In this document: positions 1-9,000 of the stretch, one piece after another | How the letters are laid out: each line of letters begins with the position of its first letter | Numbering within the stretch: the first letter of the stretch is position 1 | Assembly (NCBI GenBank): GCA_027946555.1 | Contig: JAPEVC010000437.1 | Location: 1-12,972 of the forward strand | Source of the DNA: Gnomoniopsis sp. IMI 355080 | Taxonomy: Eukaryota > Ascomycota > Sordariomycetes > Diaporthales > Gnomoniaceae | Reading direction: 5' to 3' | Length of the DNA: 12,972 nucleotides | The notes under the pieces: model-generated | Told to the model about the DNA's origin: nothing | Seen by the model: only the letters and a program-made list of their open reading frames with translations | Database searches by the model: none | Position numbers and translations under genes: made by a program

Positions 1-196
1 GTGGTGGAAGGGCCCTGACTGCTCAAAATGGATCATTGCTGGAAAAGGCACTGTGCGGATTTGTCAATACGACACACCTGACCTCTGACTGCGGCCCTCT
101 CCTTGGGGAAACCTGCCCAGGCTAGCAGGGAGATCCCAGACGGACCCACCCTGCCCGCTGACCACCCCACCCTTGCTCAGGTGGGTCCAATGGACC

Positions 197-230
197 GAGA
201 GAGAGACAAGAGAGAGAGACAGAGAGAGAG
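197..230. repeat. GA-rich simple repeat
   Basis: A 34-base, almost pure GA tract interrupted by two C residues. Similar shorter GA tracts recur at 281-292 and 1633-1672. Confidence 0.9.
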
Positions 231-532
231 CTAGCTCTTGTTTCTTGGGTGGATGGAGGGGCATGGAGGGGTCCAAGGCTGCGAGAGAGAGCTTTGGGCT
301 TATCGCGCTCTGTGAGCTTCAGATAGATGGAGGGGCAGGTCTGGTCAGCTTGAGATTGGTCCAAACCTGCCGGTCTCGCTGAAACCGCATGGCAAGCTAG
401 CTTTCGCCTCTGCGTAGTAGTAGTATTCACTTTAGTATCAGCCTCGCCTATTTATTTCCCTCATTTTGCTGCTTACAAACTGTCGGTGTGTTTCCGCTAC
501 AGAGAATCGCTTCGAATGTCACTCACACATAA

Positions 533-552
533 CTCTCTCTTGCTCTCTCTTG
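533..552. repeat. Tandem pair of CTCTCTCTTG
   Basis: Two perfect adjacent 10-base copies in non-coding DNA. Confidence 0.85.
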
Positions 553-633
553 GTTTCCTCCCGATGTTGTCCCGCTGCGGGTTATGCTTTGCTCTGACGT
601 CTGATTCAGTCATCAATCGCCACACCACAGTGA

Positions 634-657
634 AGCAGCAGCAGCAGCAGCAGCAGC
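634..657. repeat. (AGC)8 trinucleotide microsatellite
   Basis: Eight perfect AGC (CAG) units in non-coding sequence. They give Gln, Ser or Ala runs (Leu, Ala or Cys on the other strand) in overlapping frames, none of which looks like a real protein. Confidence 0.95.
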
Positions 658-1995
658 TTGGACCCTATGTAGCCTGCGGGCTGCCCCTCCAGATGGTAGG
701 TCAGGTAGGTAGGGTTCGAAGATGGGAAGAAGGCCCCGGGGGGGCCCATGAACGCAGGGTGCAGGCTGCAGGTCAATGCAAGACTCAAGCTCAGGTGAGT
801 GTGTGAAATGTAACAGCCCGATATAAGCGCCCACCACTTGCGTACCCATTGCTTGCCGGATATCCACACCGCCAGCAAGTGGAATGAGTACCTGAGGACG
901 AATGATGTGCTGAGAAAGGGTCTCAACGAGCAAGCGCTGGACTCCAGAGTCTCAAAGAAAAGAAGGCGGTCCACTTTTACTGTGAGTAATAATCTGTAAC
1001 ATGCTGTTGTGGAGCGCCTATGCAGAAGATAATAATGGGAAATCAATGTAGAAAGCGGGCCGGAGACCAAGAAAGGTCGTTTACAGGTTTCATCGTTTCT
1101 GGGGGAGCCGCGTAGCACCTTTTAGTGGCTCCCAGCACGGGTCCTTCTGGAGACATACTACCGCAGGACTCATCTACTACGTAGTACAAGTACTTGGTAT
1201 GTGAAAGATGTGGGACTGAATGGGGCCGTCGGGAACGCGGGATTGCATCATTGCAGCCTTTCTCAGGCGACTTGTGCAGAATCACATTGGCTGTGACTGC
1301 AACGTGAACGCATGCCCGTTCTTCGCACGGTTACGAACTTGTTGTTGCTGCTGTCCCGTAGGTATGTGGGGAGTTGGCGTGTCGATCCTGCTATTCTTAG
1401 CGGAAAGCACAGTTGATGTGAGTCGAGAATCTCCCGAGTTGCGTGGTTTTTTTCTTTCCTTTGGTGTTTGACAGGCCTGCTTTTCTTTGGGTGTATTGCG
1501 CGGCGCAGTCGCATGCACCATTGCTCATTCATCGCCCATTCCTAAGTGCAACGTGGTCGCTGGACTGGCTGGCCCGAGAGTATGTGCACTGTAGACAATG
1601 CTTGCTCTGCAAACGGTCTAGAATCATTGACGTGAGAGACTGAGACTGAGAGAATAAAAGACAGAGAGAGAGGCATTTCTCGGCGGGTGTCTGATGGGAT
1701 GGGCCGCTCGAGAACGTCGTTGTGCATTTCCTACCTGCCTTCTGCGGGACATATTCGCCGCAGGAGGCAAGTAGCGTGCCACTAGTGATTGGACGCCTCC
1801 TTGGGCCGTGTCGATTGCTGAACCTGTCAAAACGAATTTGCGGCTTGGTGTGTTTTGTTTGTACCTAATCACCGGAAGTACGGTGCTGAAGCTGCCCATT
1901 TCCGGGTGCGTGTGGGCTTATTCGGCCGACACCGGGATAGATTCTAAGCCGTTTAAGCCGTTGATATCCAAACACATTCAAAGTCCACTTTTGTT

Positions 1996-2009
1996 ATTAG
2001 GTACCTAAT
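1996..2009. repeat. 14-bp perfect palindrome ATTAGGTACCTAAT
   Basis: The sequence equals its own reverse complement over 14 bases, with a KpnI-like GGTACC core. The right half plus one base (GTACCTAATC, 2001-2010) is repeated exactly at 1861-1870. Confidence 0.9.
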
Positions 2010-2056
2010 CTCCAGCGCCCATTGAGGACCCTCGTGCTTGTGCGACTGGTTCCCGT

Positions 2057-2086
2057 TTGGAGAAATTTGTTGGAGACTTGGGGGAG
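2057..2086 (+). promoter_or_regulatory. Cluster of three TTGGRG words (candidate Adr1-type sites)
   Basis: TTGGAGA occurs at 2057-2063 and again at 2070-2076 in the same direction, followed by TTGGGGGAG at 2078-2086. The yeast Adr1 binding core is TTGGRGA, and the factor encoded in this window has the same base-contact residues. Binding is inferred; the sites lie about 4 kb upstream of that gene's start. Confidence 0.3.
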
Positions 2087-2891
2087 TTTGCAACCCTTTT
2101 CTTTTCAATCTGTATTCCGCGACACAGCCGTTGACTCACATAGAGGGGGCGGTTCCTGAATTGTCGACATCGGCATTGCCCAATACTGCTTCGTTGAGCA
2201 CACCTCTCACACAGACACATTTCCCGTATGTCGTCATACCGTCAGGAACGGCTGTGTAATTCTGCGAGGCTAGCACAAGGTAACCCAAACTTTTGTAAAT
2301 GCTCGAGTATGTAGGTATGGATGGTGGGTAGCAAGCTTCGATCGCGAAGAATACTGAAGATCTGGGCTTTTTCGCGAGGGCAAGTGCTTGTAAGTGCTGT
2401 AAGAGATCTCCAACCGCCCGAACATTTTGGAAACGCTGTCGACGTCACGAGCTCTTCACATCGCCAGATGCCAGATACCCAGATCGTGGCTATCCATCCC
2501 GAAGCGGGCTAATAGTAGCTGACCCAATTATGATGTGTCTTACCGTCGGCACAAAAGGCGACAAGGACCACGATGGGAACGAAGAGAAGGTGCGTGAGAT
2601 TCTATTGTAGCAGCCTACCCTATCGGTTGTAACCACAGTGTGGCTGTATCGCGCTGGTGAACTCCCATGCCACAGTACCTAGGGTCACTAGGTAGTGGTC
2701 AATTAATGTGGTACAGCGCATACCGCTGTACGGAGTACCGTCAGACCGTGTGTTGCGGCACTTCGCGGGTCCAGGCTCTCTGTGCAGGCGCCGCTGTCTG
2801 GCCCAAGCTTTCTCGTCACTTGATCGCTGAAATCCTTCTGGATAAACTCGGGCTAGTTGCTCTTCGATCTTGTGACCATACCAGGATTACT

Positions 2892-2901
2892 CCCCCCCCC
2901 C
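2892..2901. repeat. C10 homopolymer
   Basis: Ten consecutive C in non-coding DNA; prone to length error in sequencing. Confidence 0.9.
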
Positions 2902-4077
2902 AGACAGCGAGCAAAAGGGAACAGATGCATGGACATATAGTCGAGCTGATAATAGACCGTTACACGAGCTTGCTGATGATGGTTGTTGCCATGCAAACTA
3001 GAAGCTTTCCCACCGCATGCACTGAATGCAAGTGATTTAGTAAGAAGCCTATTCGAGCGGCCCATACCGGCTGCTGTGCTTACCTATTGTAGCAGGCAAA
3101 TGGGCCGGCATGCACTGTGCAGCGATGTGCGCCCTGTGCAGCCGGTGAAGAACCCCCTGGCTGGCACTGCTCCTTGTTCACGTGTATTGACCCGAGATGA
3201 TCAGGGCTACCTACACGCAGTAGTACAAGTAGCTGGATATTCAGGACAGAGTCACTAGAGTGCTAGAGTGTTAGAGTCGCAGAATGGTGAGTGGTAGCGA
3301 GAGGCCACTGGCTCCACTAGCCACCATCAACACGAAGTGAGCTCCTTTACACCCTGGCTGGGATTGGAAGCTTCCTCGTGCTGGAGGCTCCGTTCAGGGT
3401 GGATGAGGCTGAACTAGCTGTTGGTCAGCAGCTAAGCCCAGGCGGCCTATGGGCTAGTCTTCCACCAGAGGAGCGAGCGGTGACCGGGTTGCCCGATATG
3501 GCAAGAGGTCGTCGACCGCAAGAGGCGAGCATTATGAACTACCATCTGAGATACGAGTCAAGTGGCTTCGTTTCGGCTGTAGATTTCTTTAAACTCAATC
3601 TCGCCGTCTGGTTCCTGATCAAATGCAATAGAAGCTCTACTAGTCGTGCCTGGAATGTCCAACTCGCGTGCCGGTTGGCCGGGCTCAAGCATTGTGAGCT
3701 ACTGCCAGGCGGCTCACGTGGCAGTTGAGCGCTCGGTTCTGGTGTTTATGCGCCTGCTGCTTGGCCGTCTCACGGCCGTTTAGAGGGGCACAGATGGGTG
3801 GCGCAGGCAATCTTTTGAACAGACCGAGTTTTGGGAGAAAACTGTTGTCGAGACAGCAACATCTAGCAGTCAGATTAACTAGCAAGACGCAATATGATGG
3901 TCGTATGCGAAAGCTGTGACGGGATTTCCGGTTCGAGGGACGGGTCGAGTCCAAGAGGTAGATCGCATGCATGATCCAGTACTAACAAGCAGACACCACA
4001 AGCCAGTCAGCAGCCTTTGAAAGCAACCATTCAGAAGAGGACACTGCAGACCAGCACTGTGCGCCACGGCAGCCCAA

Positions 4078-4098
4078 GTGTGTGTGTGTGTGTGTGTG
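4078..4098. repeat. GT dinucleotide repeat
   Basis: A perfect 21-base GT tract in non-coding sequence. Confidence 0.95.
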
Positions 4099-4327
4099 CC
4101 GCAGCCGCATCTTTCTTTGCTGCAGGACTAGGCTGAGAAAAGGGCGAGGTGCCGGTGAGTTGGTCAATCAGCGATGGGCCAGAGTCTGGTGGCGGGCATG
4201 CTGAGGCATGCAAGGTGAAGTAAATAGGCGTGGGAAAAAGAGTGTTCCGGTTCTCGCTTGCGGGACCGCAATTGGCTTGACACAAGCCCATCGTCCATTG
4301 GACTCTTATGGCGTAGGTCTGTGGTGG

Positions 4328-4343
4328 TGACTGACTGACTGAT
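4328..4343. repeat. TGAC tandem repeat
   Basis: Three TGAC units plus TGA and a following T-rich decay (TGATTGATGA). Confidence 0.85.
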
Positions 4344-4590
4344 GATTGATGAGGCTCAGCCAATCCGGCCCGGGTGATATCATTTTCGAGGCCAGTCCAG
4401 ACTTGCACAGACACATCATTGATTCTCGAAGCGGTTGCCCTGGAGCTGTGCTGCACTTTGGAAAGCGAGGGCAGCCTTGTGTGGTAAGACATGGACACAT
4501 CGGCCCACATTCGTCCTGTCTTGGCTGAAAGCTTCCGGGCCTGCTCATGGCGTCAAACACGCTATGCGTCTTCTTTTCTTTTTTCTCTTG

Positions 4591-4608
4591 CTCACTCACT
4601 CACTCACT
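4591..4608. repeat. CACT tetranucleotide repeat
   Basis: Four and a half perfect CTCA/CACT units in non-coding sequence, following a T/C-rich stretch. Confidence 0.9.
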
Positions 4609-4872
4609 GTTTGTATGGACAGACCAGGCCTCAAAGCATGATGTGGCATGATGGATGTACGTTTGGCACCTCGCGATAATCATCGTACGCCTCGTACTTT
4701 GTCGTTACAGCAGGGAAAGACTTACCATCGAAACAAGAACACAGGGAAAAGGGATCTTCCAGGTTCGTTCTGACACTCAAAAGTGTGCTGCGGTACAGGT
4801 GAACCTTGCCGTTCTGGTCGCATGACGGCTGATGTCGTAGGATCTACGAAAGATGTTCAGGCACTTTTTCAA

Positions 4873-4897
4873 ATCAGGTCAGATCAGGTCAGATCAG
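4873..4897. repeat. 10-bp tandem repeat ATCAGGTCAG (2.5 copies)
   Basis: Two full copies and a third half copy with no mismatch. Each unit contains two related half-words, ATCAGG and TCAGAT. Confidence 0.9.
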
Positions 4898-4949
4898 AAC
4901 AACGGCATGCTTTCCAGTCAGCGGTTCTCTGACTTTTCTCCGAACTATC

Positions 4950-4970
4950 GTTGTTGTTGTTGTTGTTGTT
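4950..4970. repeat. (GTT)7 trinucleotide microsatellite
   Basis: Seven perfect GTT units. The same triplet (CAA on the other strand) makes up the Gln runs in the kelch gene. Confidence 0.95.
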
Positions 4971-5424
4971 GGCGGCGTCTAGGTCTAGGTATTACATACA
5001 GTATTACTCAGTTTGAGTTCGTCCAGGGTGACAGACATGTGGGCCCACCGCCCCGAGTCCTCCCCATCCCTAGTCCATTGTGACCATTACCCGCCTTCCC
5101 AATTAGACGATGCCTTCTAATATCCTACCTAGAAACTTCCCCATTACCAGTGAAGAGTATGTACAATACTACCCGGATAGTAAAGTTATAGCCTCGCGTA
5201 CGATTCAAGCCCCATAATAAACCCAACTAAACTTTTTTTTCGAATGCTTTATTCCGCAGATCATAAGAGCCTACCATGCTTTGTACATAGTAGATGAAAT
5301 CATCAAACCTAGACTATTCCCTCAGCATCTTATTCGCCGAATGGTGCCAGTGTATCATTTTCAACCGATCAGGTGTGGCCCGGACTTGCAGCGGCGTTTA
5401 CAAGGGCAGGGATAGAGACGCTTA

Positions 5425-5451
5425 CCCTTGTGGCCTCGACCTGCACAAGGG
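5425..5451. repeat. Perfect 8-bp inverted repeat CCCTTGTG/CACAAGGG
   Basis: The arms at 5425-5432 and 5444-5451 are separated by 11 bases. It lies 628 bases before the factor's start codon, and could be a dimeric protein site or, if transcribed, a hairpin. Confidence 0.75.
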
Positions 5452-5612
5452 GGGGCCCCAGTCACTGCCCAGGCCCAGCCACAGGGTACATCCTGACCCC
5501 ACTACACAGTGCGCGCGAAGCAACCCACAGCAAGCACCCTGTCCCGCTGCTCTACCTCGAGTGCCTGAGTAGTGGGTAGTGGGTAGGTACGTAAGGGCAG
5601 CCTTCCCGCCAT

Positions 5613-5619
5613 TCTCCAA
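5613..5619 (-). promoter_or_regulatory. TTGGAGA word in the proximal promoter of the C2H2 factor
   Basis: TCTCCAA on the plus strand, i.e. TTGGAGA on the minus strand, sits just upstream of the CT-rich tract and overlaps a CCAAT word. It matches the Adr1 core and could mediate autoregulation. A further copy lies at 2407-2413 (minus strand), and TTGGGGA at 103-109. Confidence 0.3.
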
Positions 5620-5840
5620 TTCGTCTGTCTGTGCTCGAAGCTATTCCTTCCTTCCAACCCTCTACTACAACCTACAACCTCTCTGCCTAACTTCCGTCTT
5701 CCTACCTCTTCCCCTACTACACCGATTGCTTCTCTTTCCCTTTTCCTCAACCAACAAGTTGCCATTGTTGAGGAGTATCCCATTTCCAAAAACCGAGTAT
5801 TACTTCAGAGCGATTGGGACGGCGTCACCTACGGAACGAC

Positions 5841-5849
5841 ATGAGATAG
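5841..5849 (+). other. Minimal two-codon upstream ORF (ATG AGA TAG)
   Basis: The only ATG in the 735 bases before the factor's start codon opens a Met-Arg-stop reading frame, 230 bases upstream of the main start. Its context has G at -3 (GACATGA), moderately favourable. If transcribed, it could lower or condition translation of the main frame by consuming scanning ribosomes. Its presence in the mRNA is inferred from its position downstream of the CT-rich tract. Confidence 0.45.
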
Positions 5850-6078
5850 AGCTACCACCCACCCACCGGACTCATTTCTGTATCCCACCGTCTTACCCAC
5901 CATCGCCATCCTTGGGCGCCAATCTGGACTGGTCTGTTGGCACAAGCACTACACAAAACGGAGCTTTTATTTTGTTTAAGGAGGACACTTCTCAAAATCA
6001 TTGTTGATAAATTCAGCTGCCTTGCTTTGCCGCCTGATATTACCCGTCTCAACATCAAAGACGACTCTTTTCGAAAAC

Positions 6079-9000
6079 ATGGGTAACGACAGTGGAGCAA
6101 GACTCGAGTCTGTTATGGCCAACATGTCGCACTCGCCCCCTTCATCCGACCCGGAACTCTCTGTTCAGCAACCTGACGAAGCTGGTATGCTCACTGCCCA
6201 TGGCCCATGAATTGAATGGCTCTCCCTGGGCGTCCATCCCACTGGGCGGCCTATGCGAGACCTCGCTTCCAGCCATGCTTTCAAGCAAGTGACTACCAAA
6301 ATAACAAAGCTAACCTGAGCCTGCCTGTAGAAGCCTCTACCATCACCGTCAACACCAAGACGCCTTCTGCAAATTTTCCGCCCCCCAAAACCGACAAGCC
6401 CCGTCCACATGTCTGCACAACTTGTCAGCGCGCCTTCGCTCGGCTTGAGCACTTAAAGAGGCATGAACGCTCCCACACCAAGGAGAAGCCCTTTGAGTGC
6501 GCCGACTGCAAGAGATGCTTCGCCAGGCGCGATTTATTGCTGCGTCACCAGCAGAAGCTACACCAGTCTACAGCTCCCTCGGCACGTCCTCGCAACCGCA
6601 GAGAGAGTGCCAGCGGTGTCAATCTGGGCGCTCAGAGCCGTGCTCGTAAAAACAGCGTCGCCACTGCCAACCCTGCTGCTGCTGCTGCTGCTGCCGCCGC
6701 CGCCGCCTCTACTAATCCTGCTTCCATGAGGCCCAGGGCTAATACCATCAGCACTATCGACCCCGTCCAGATGCAACAGTACATGGCAGCTGCTGCGGCC
6801 CCTGCTGCTTCTCGCATGCCTCCAACCCACAGCCGACACCCCAGCTTGATGGGCTTGCAAGGCTTCCACCAAAGCACATTCGACAACCCTTACTCCGGTA
6901 TGGCTTCTGCTCTGGGTCACAGACACATGCCCAGTGCTCCTCTGAGGGTAGAGACACGAGGCTTGCCTTTCGAGACGGGTCCCATCACTGCTCCGGTTCA
7001 CAATCCTTGGTGGAATGATTACAGCGGCAGCCTATTCAGCGGCACAATTAACCCCAACATGCTTCATGATGCACACTCGCCGCAGCTCGATCCAATTTCC
7101 CCCCCTTTCAATGGCATTCCGGACTTGAATCCCACCAGCCCATTTGATAACTTTGGTATGGAGAACCTCATGATTGGCGGAGTAGGAAATTCGCCCTCGT
7201 TTCCCAATGGCTTCTTCAACAACAATACGACAGACTCGGCCATCGTCGACGGCTCTTCATCTTCAGCCATTAGTACGGCTAGTCCCGGCGGCATGAGCGA
7301 CGCCATGATCGACGGATCCAACAACCCAGCTTCCACAGCGCCAATGACAACTTCTGCATGGGCTCCTGGCCTGATGTCTCCGCAGACGAGTGCCTTCGGT
7401 GTCGAATACAACGCAAATCACGGGTTTCCCGACCTAATGAGCGGATCACCCCACCCAATGCAGTCACACATGGGTAACGACGCCTTCTTCACACCACCAC
7501 CGTCGCAACACTCTTCCTCTCTTCAAGAGATGTCATTCTTAACGCCGCAATCGTCCCATATGGACCAGTTTGCGGCGTCTGGCCCAAAGACTCCGTCTTC
7601 CCTCAATGGTATACACAATCATGGCACCTCACCCGTGGCGACAATCACTGATTCGACCAGAACCGCCATCCTAGGTGCCCTCTCCTCCACGGCTGCGCTG
7701 AATTCGACTCTTGCCAGCCGCAAACCGTCCTTCTCTCTCAAGACTTCGCCATTTTCACCGCACGCCCCGAGTTCGACTGCGGCGACGGATAATTCCAACA
7801 ACCTGCCCAGCACCCAGAACCTACAACGTTATGTCGCAGCCTATATCACGTACTTCCACCCGCATCTACCTTTTCTTCATCTCCCGACGCTGTCGTTCGA
7901 GACGCCAGCCCGGGCTGCAAACGGTAATGCTAGCCATGTTGGTGGCCCCGCATGTCTGGTCCTCTCTATGGCTGCCATTGGTGCACTGTATGAGACCGAG
8001 CATGATCAAGCTCAAAAGTTGTTTGAATTGGCCAAGAAAATGATCCAGACGTATCTGGACCAGCGGAGGAGGGCCACTGTCCGCAAAGCTTATGCACCAG
8101 AACAGGATCTCCCGGGATCTCAGGATGGTTCGGCCGATACCCCCCTTTGGCTTGTCCAGTCGATGTTGTTGAATGTCGTGTATGGGCACAACTGTGCAGA
8201 CAAGCTGGCCGGCGAAATTGCTTCAACCCACTGCGCTGCACTTGTTAGTCTTGCCCAGGGCGCCGATTTGTACTCGCCACCCAAGGACGAGGATGTCGAG
8301 ACCGACGAGCAAGAAACCTGGCTCCGATGGAAATCCGCCGAGGAAAGGAAGCGTACACTTTATGCAATTTTTATCCTTTCAAGTCTTTTAGTCTCGGCGT
8401 ACAATCATCCACCTACTCTGACCACCCCAGAAATAATTCTGGACTTGCCATGTGACGAGGAATTTTTCGAGGCTCAAAGCAGCGCTGTCTTCCATGCCCG
8501 CGGCGGCAAGGCTGGTGCAAGTCGAGACAAGGTTTCACTCCAGGACGCCTTCATCGATTTGATGCGGACCCACGACAATCAGCTCAAGCAGCGAAGAATG
8601 TCAATTCAGAATGGGCAACGTTTTGGTTCTGGCCTCAACGCTAATGAGCTTCCACCTAGCAAACTTCGCCCTAGCGCATTCGGCTGCCTGGTTCTGATTC
8701 ACTCTATCCACAACTACATTTGGGAGACCCGACAGAGGCATCACAACAAAATCTGGACGCCAGAGGAGACGGAAAAGATGCATCGCGTCATTGAGCCGGC
8801 TTTGAATGCTTGGCATGCTGCTTGGGGCAGAACGCCGCACCACTCTGCAAAGCGACCCAATCCATCCAACAAGGGCCCTCTTTCTGCGGATGCAATCCAT
8901 ATGCTGCAATTGGCACATGTTCGACTCTTCGTGAATCTTGGTCGGACCAAGGAACGGTTTTGGCAGCGTGATTGGCAGGCGTTGGCCGATGAACTGTGTC

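Larger units (their letters stand above)
1..1730. other. Non-coding region, left part, rich in GA and trinucleotide repeats
   Basis: No reading frame here looks like a gene: the longest are under 175 codons, lack recognisable domains and overlap simple repeats on several frames. Contents are GA-rich tracts (197-230, 281-292, 1633-1672), a tandem CTCTCTCTTG pair (533-552) and an (AGC)8 tract (634-657). No tRNA, rRNA or transposon is seen. It could be distal regulatory DNA, an untranslated RNA locus, or intergenic DNA belonging to a gene left of the window. Confidence 0.55.
1731..3850. other. Non-coding region, middle part
   Basis: No credible gene is visible; frames here are at most about 120 codons, and several lack an ATG start. 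Notable contents are a 14-bp palindrome (1996-2009) whose right half recurs 140 bases upstream (1861-1870), a cluster of TTGGRG words (2057-2086), a C10 run (2892-2901), and small inverted repeats ACTGCCA/TGGCAGT (3701-3725, containing a CACGTG E-box) and GGCCGT/ACGGCC (3763-3777). These could be transcription-factor sites; none is proven. Confidence 0.5.
3851..5343. other. Non-coding region, right part, distal promoter of the C2H2 factor
   Basis: No domain-bearing reading frame is present. The longest frame (minus strand, 4510-4031) spans the GT dinucleotide repeat and has no recognisable motif. The stretch carries five short tandem repeats: (GT) at 4078-4098, TGAC units at 4328-4343, CACT units at 4591-4608, 2.5 copies of ATCAGGTCAG at 4873-4897 and (GTT)7 at 4950-4970. 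CCAAT words occur at about 4360 and 5096. It most likely belongs to the extended upstream region of the factor gene. Confidence 0.5.
5344..6078 (+). promoter_or_regulatory. Proximal promoter and long leader of the C2H2 factor gene
   Basis: This stretch lies directly upstream of the start codon. From about 5640 to 5760 it is strongly C/T-rich (repeated CTTCC, CCTCT, CTACTACA words), as is common just upstream of transcription starts in filamentous fungi; a second pyrimidine-rich part runs 5851-5912. Between 5344 and 6078 only one plus-strand ATG occurs, at 5841, consistent with a leader of several hundred nucleotides. A CCAAT word sits at about 5616 (overlapping TTCTCCAATTCG) and another at about 5918. 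No clear TATA box is visible. The transcription start cannot be fixed from sequence alone. Confidence 0.6.

Noticed and set aside
3378..3728. 116-codon plus-strand frame
   Set aside because: It begins at GTG, has no known motif, and nothing around it supports a gene.
3763..3777. GC-rich hairpin GGCCGT-ctc-ACGGCC as a terminator
   Set aside because: It has no following T-run and intrinsic terminators of this kind are not used by fungal RNA polymerase II.
3926..3950. GGTTCGAGG resembling a tRNA B box
   Set aside because: No A box or cloverleaf could be formed around it; the same holds for GGTTCGAAG at about 713.
4031..4510. 159-codon minus-strand frame
   Set aside because: It crosses the GT repeat (giving Thr-His runs) and has no recognisable motif or supporting splice structure.
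1..5343. Degenerate transposon or RIP-mutated repeat
   Set aside because: No terminal repeats, no transposase remnants and no AT-rich, TA-biased decay are visible.
5579..6007. 142-codon frame before the factor gene
   Set aside because: It has no ATG start and simply reads the CT-rich promoter and leader.
6216..6330. ATG 6216 as the start of the transcription factor
   Set aside because: It lies inside a well-formed intron with exact phase, and an upstream exon with a good start exists.
6558..7001. Minus-strand frame opposite the zinc-finger exon
   Set aside because: It gives Gly/Ser runs antisense to the Ala tract; a shadow of the real gene.
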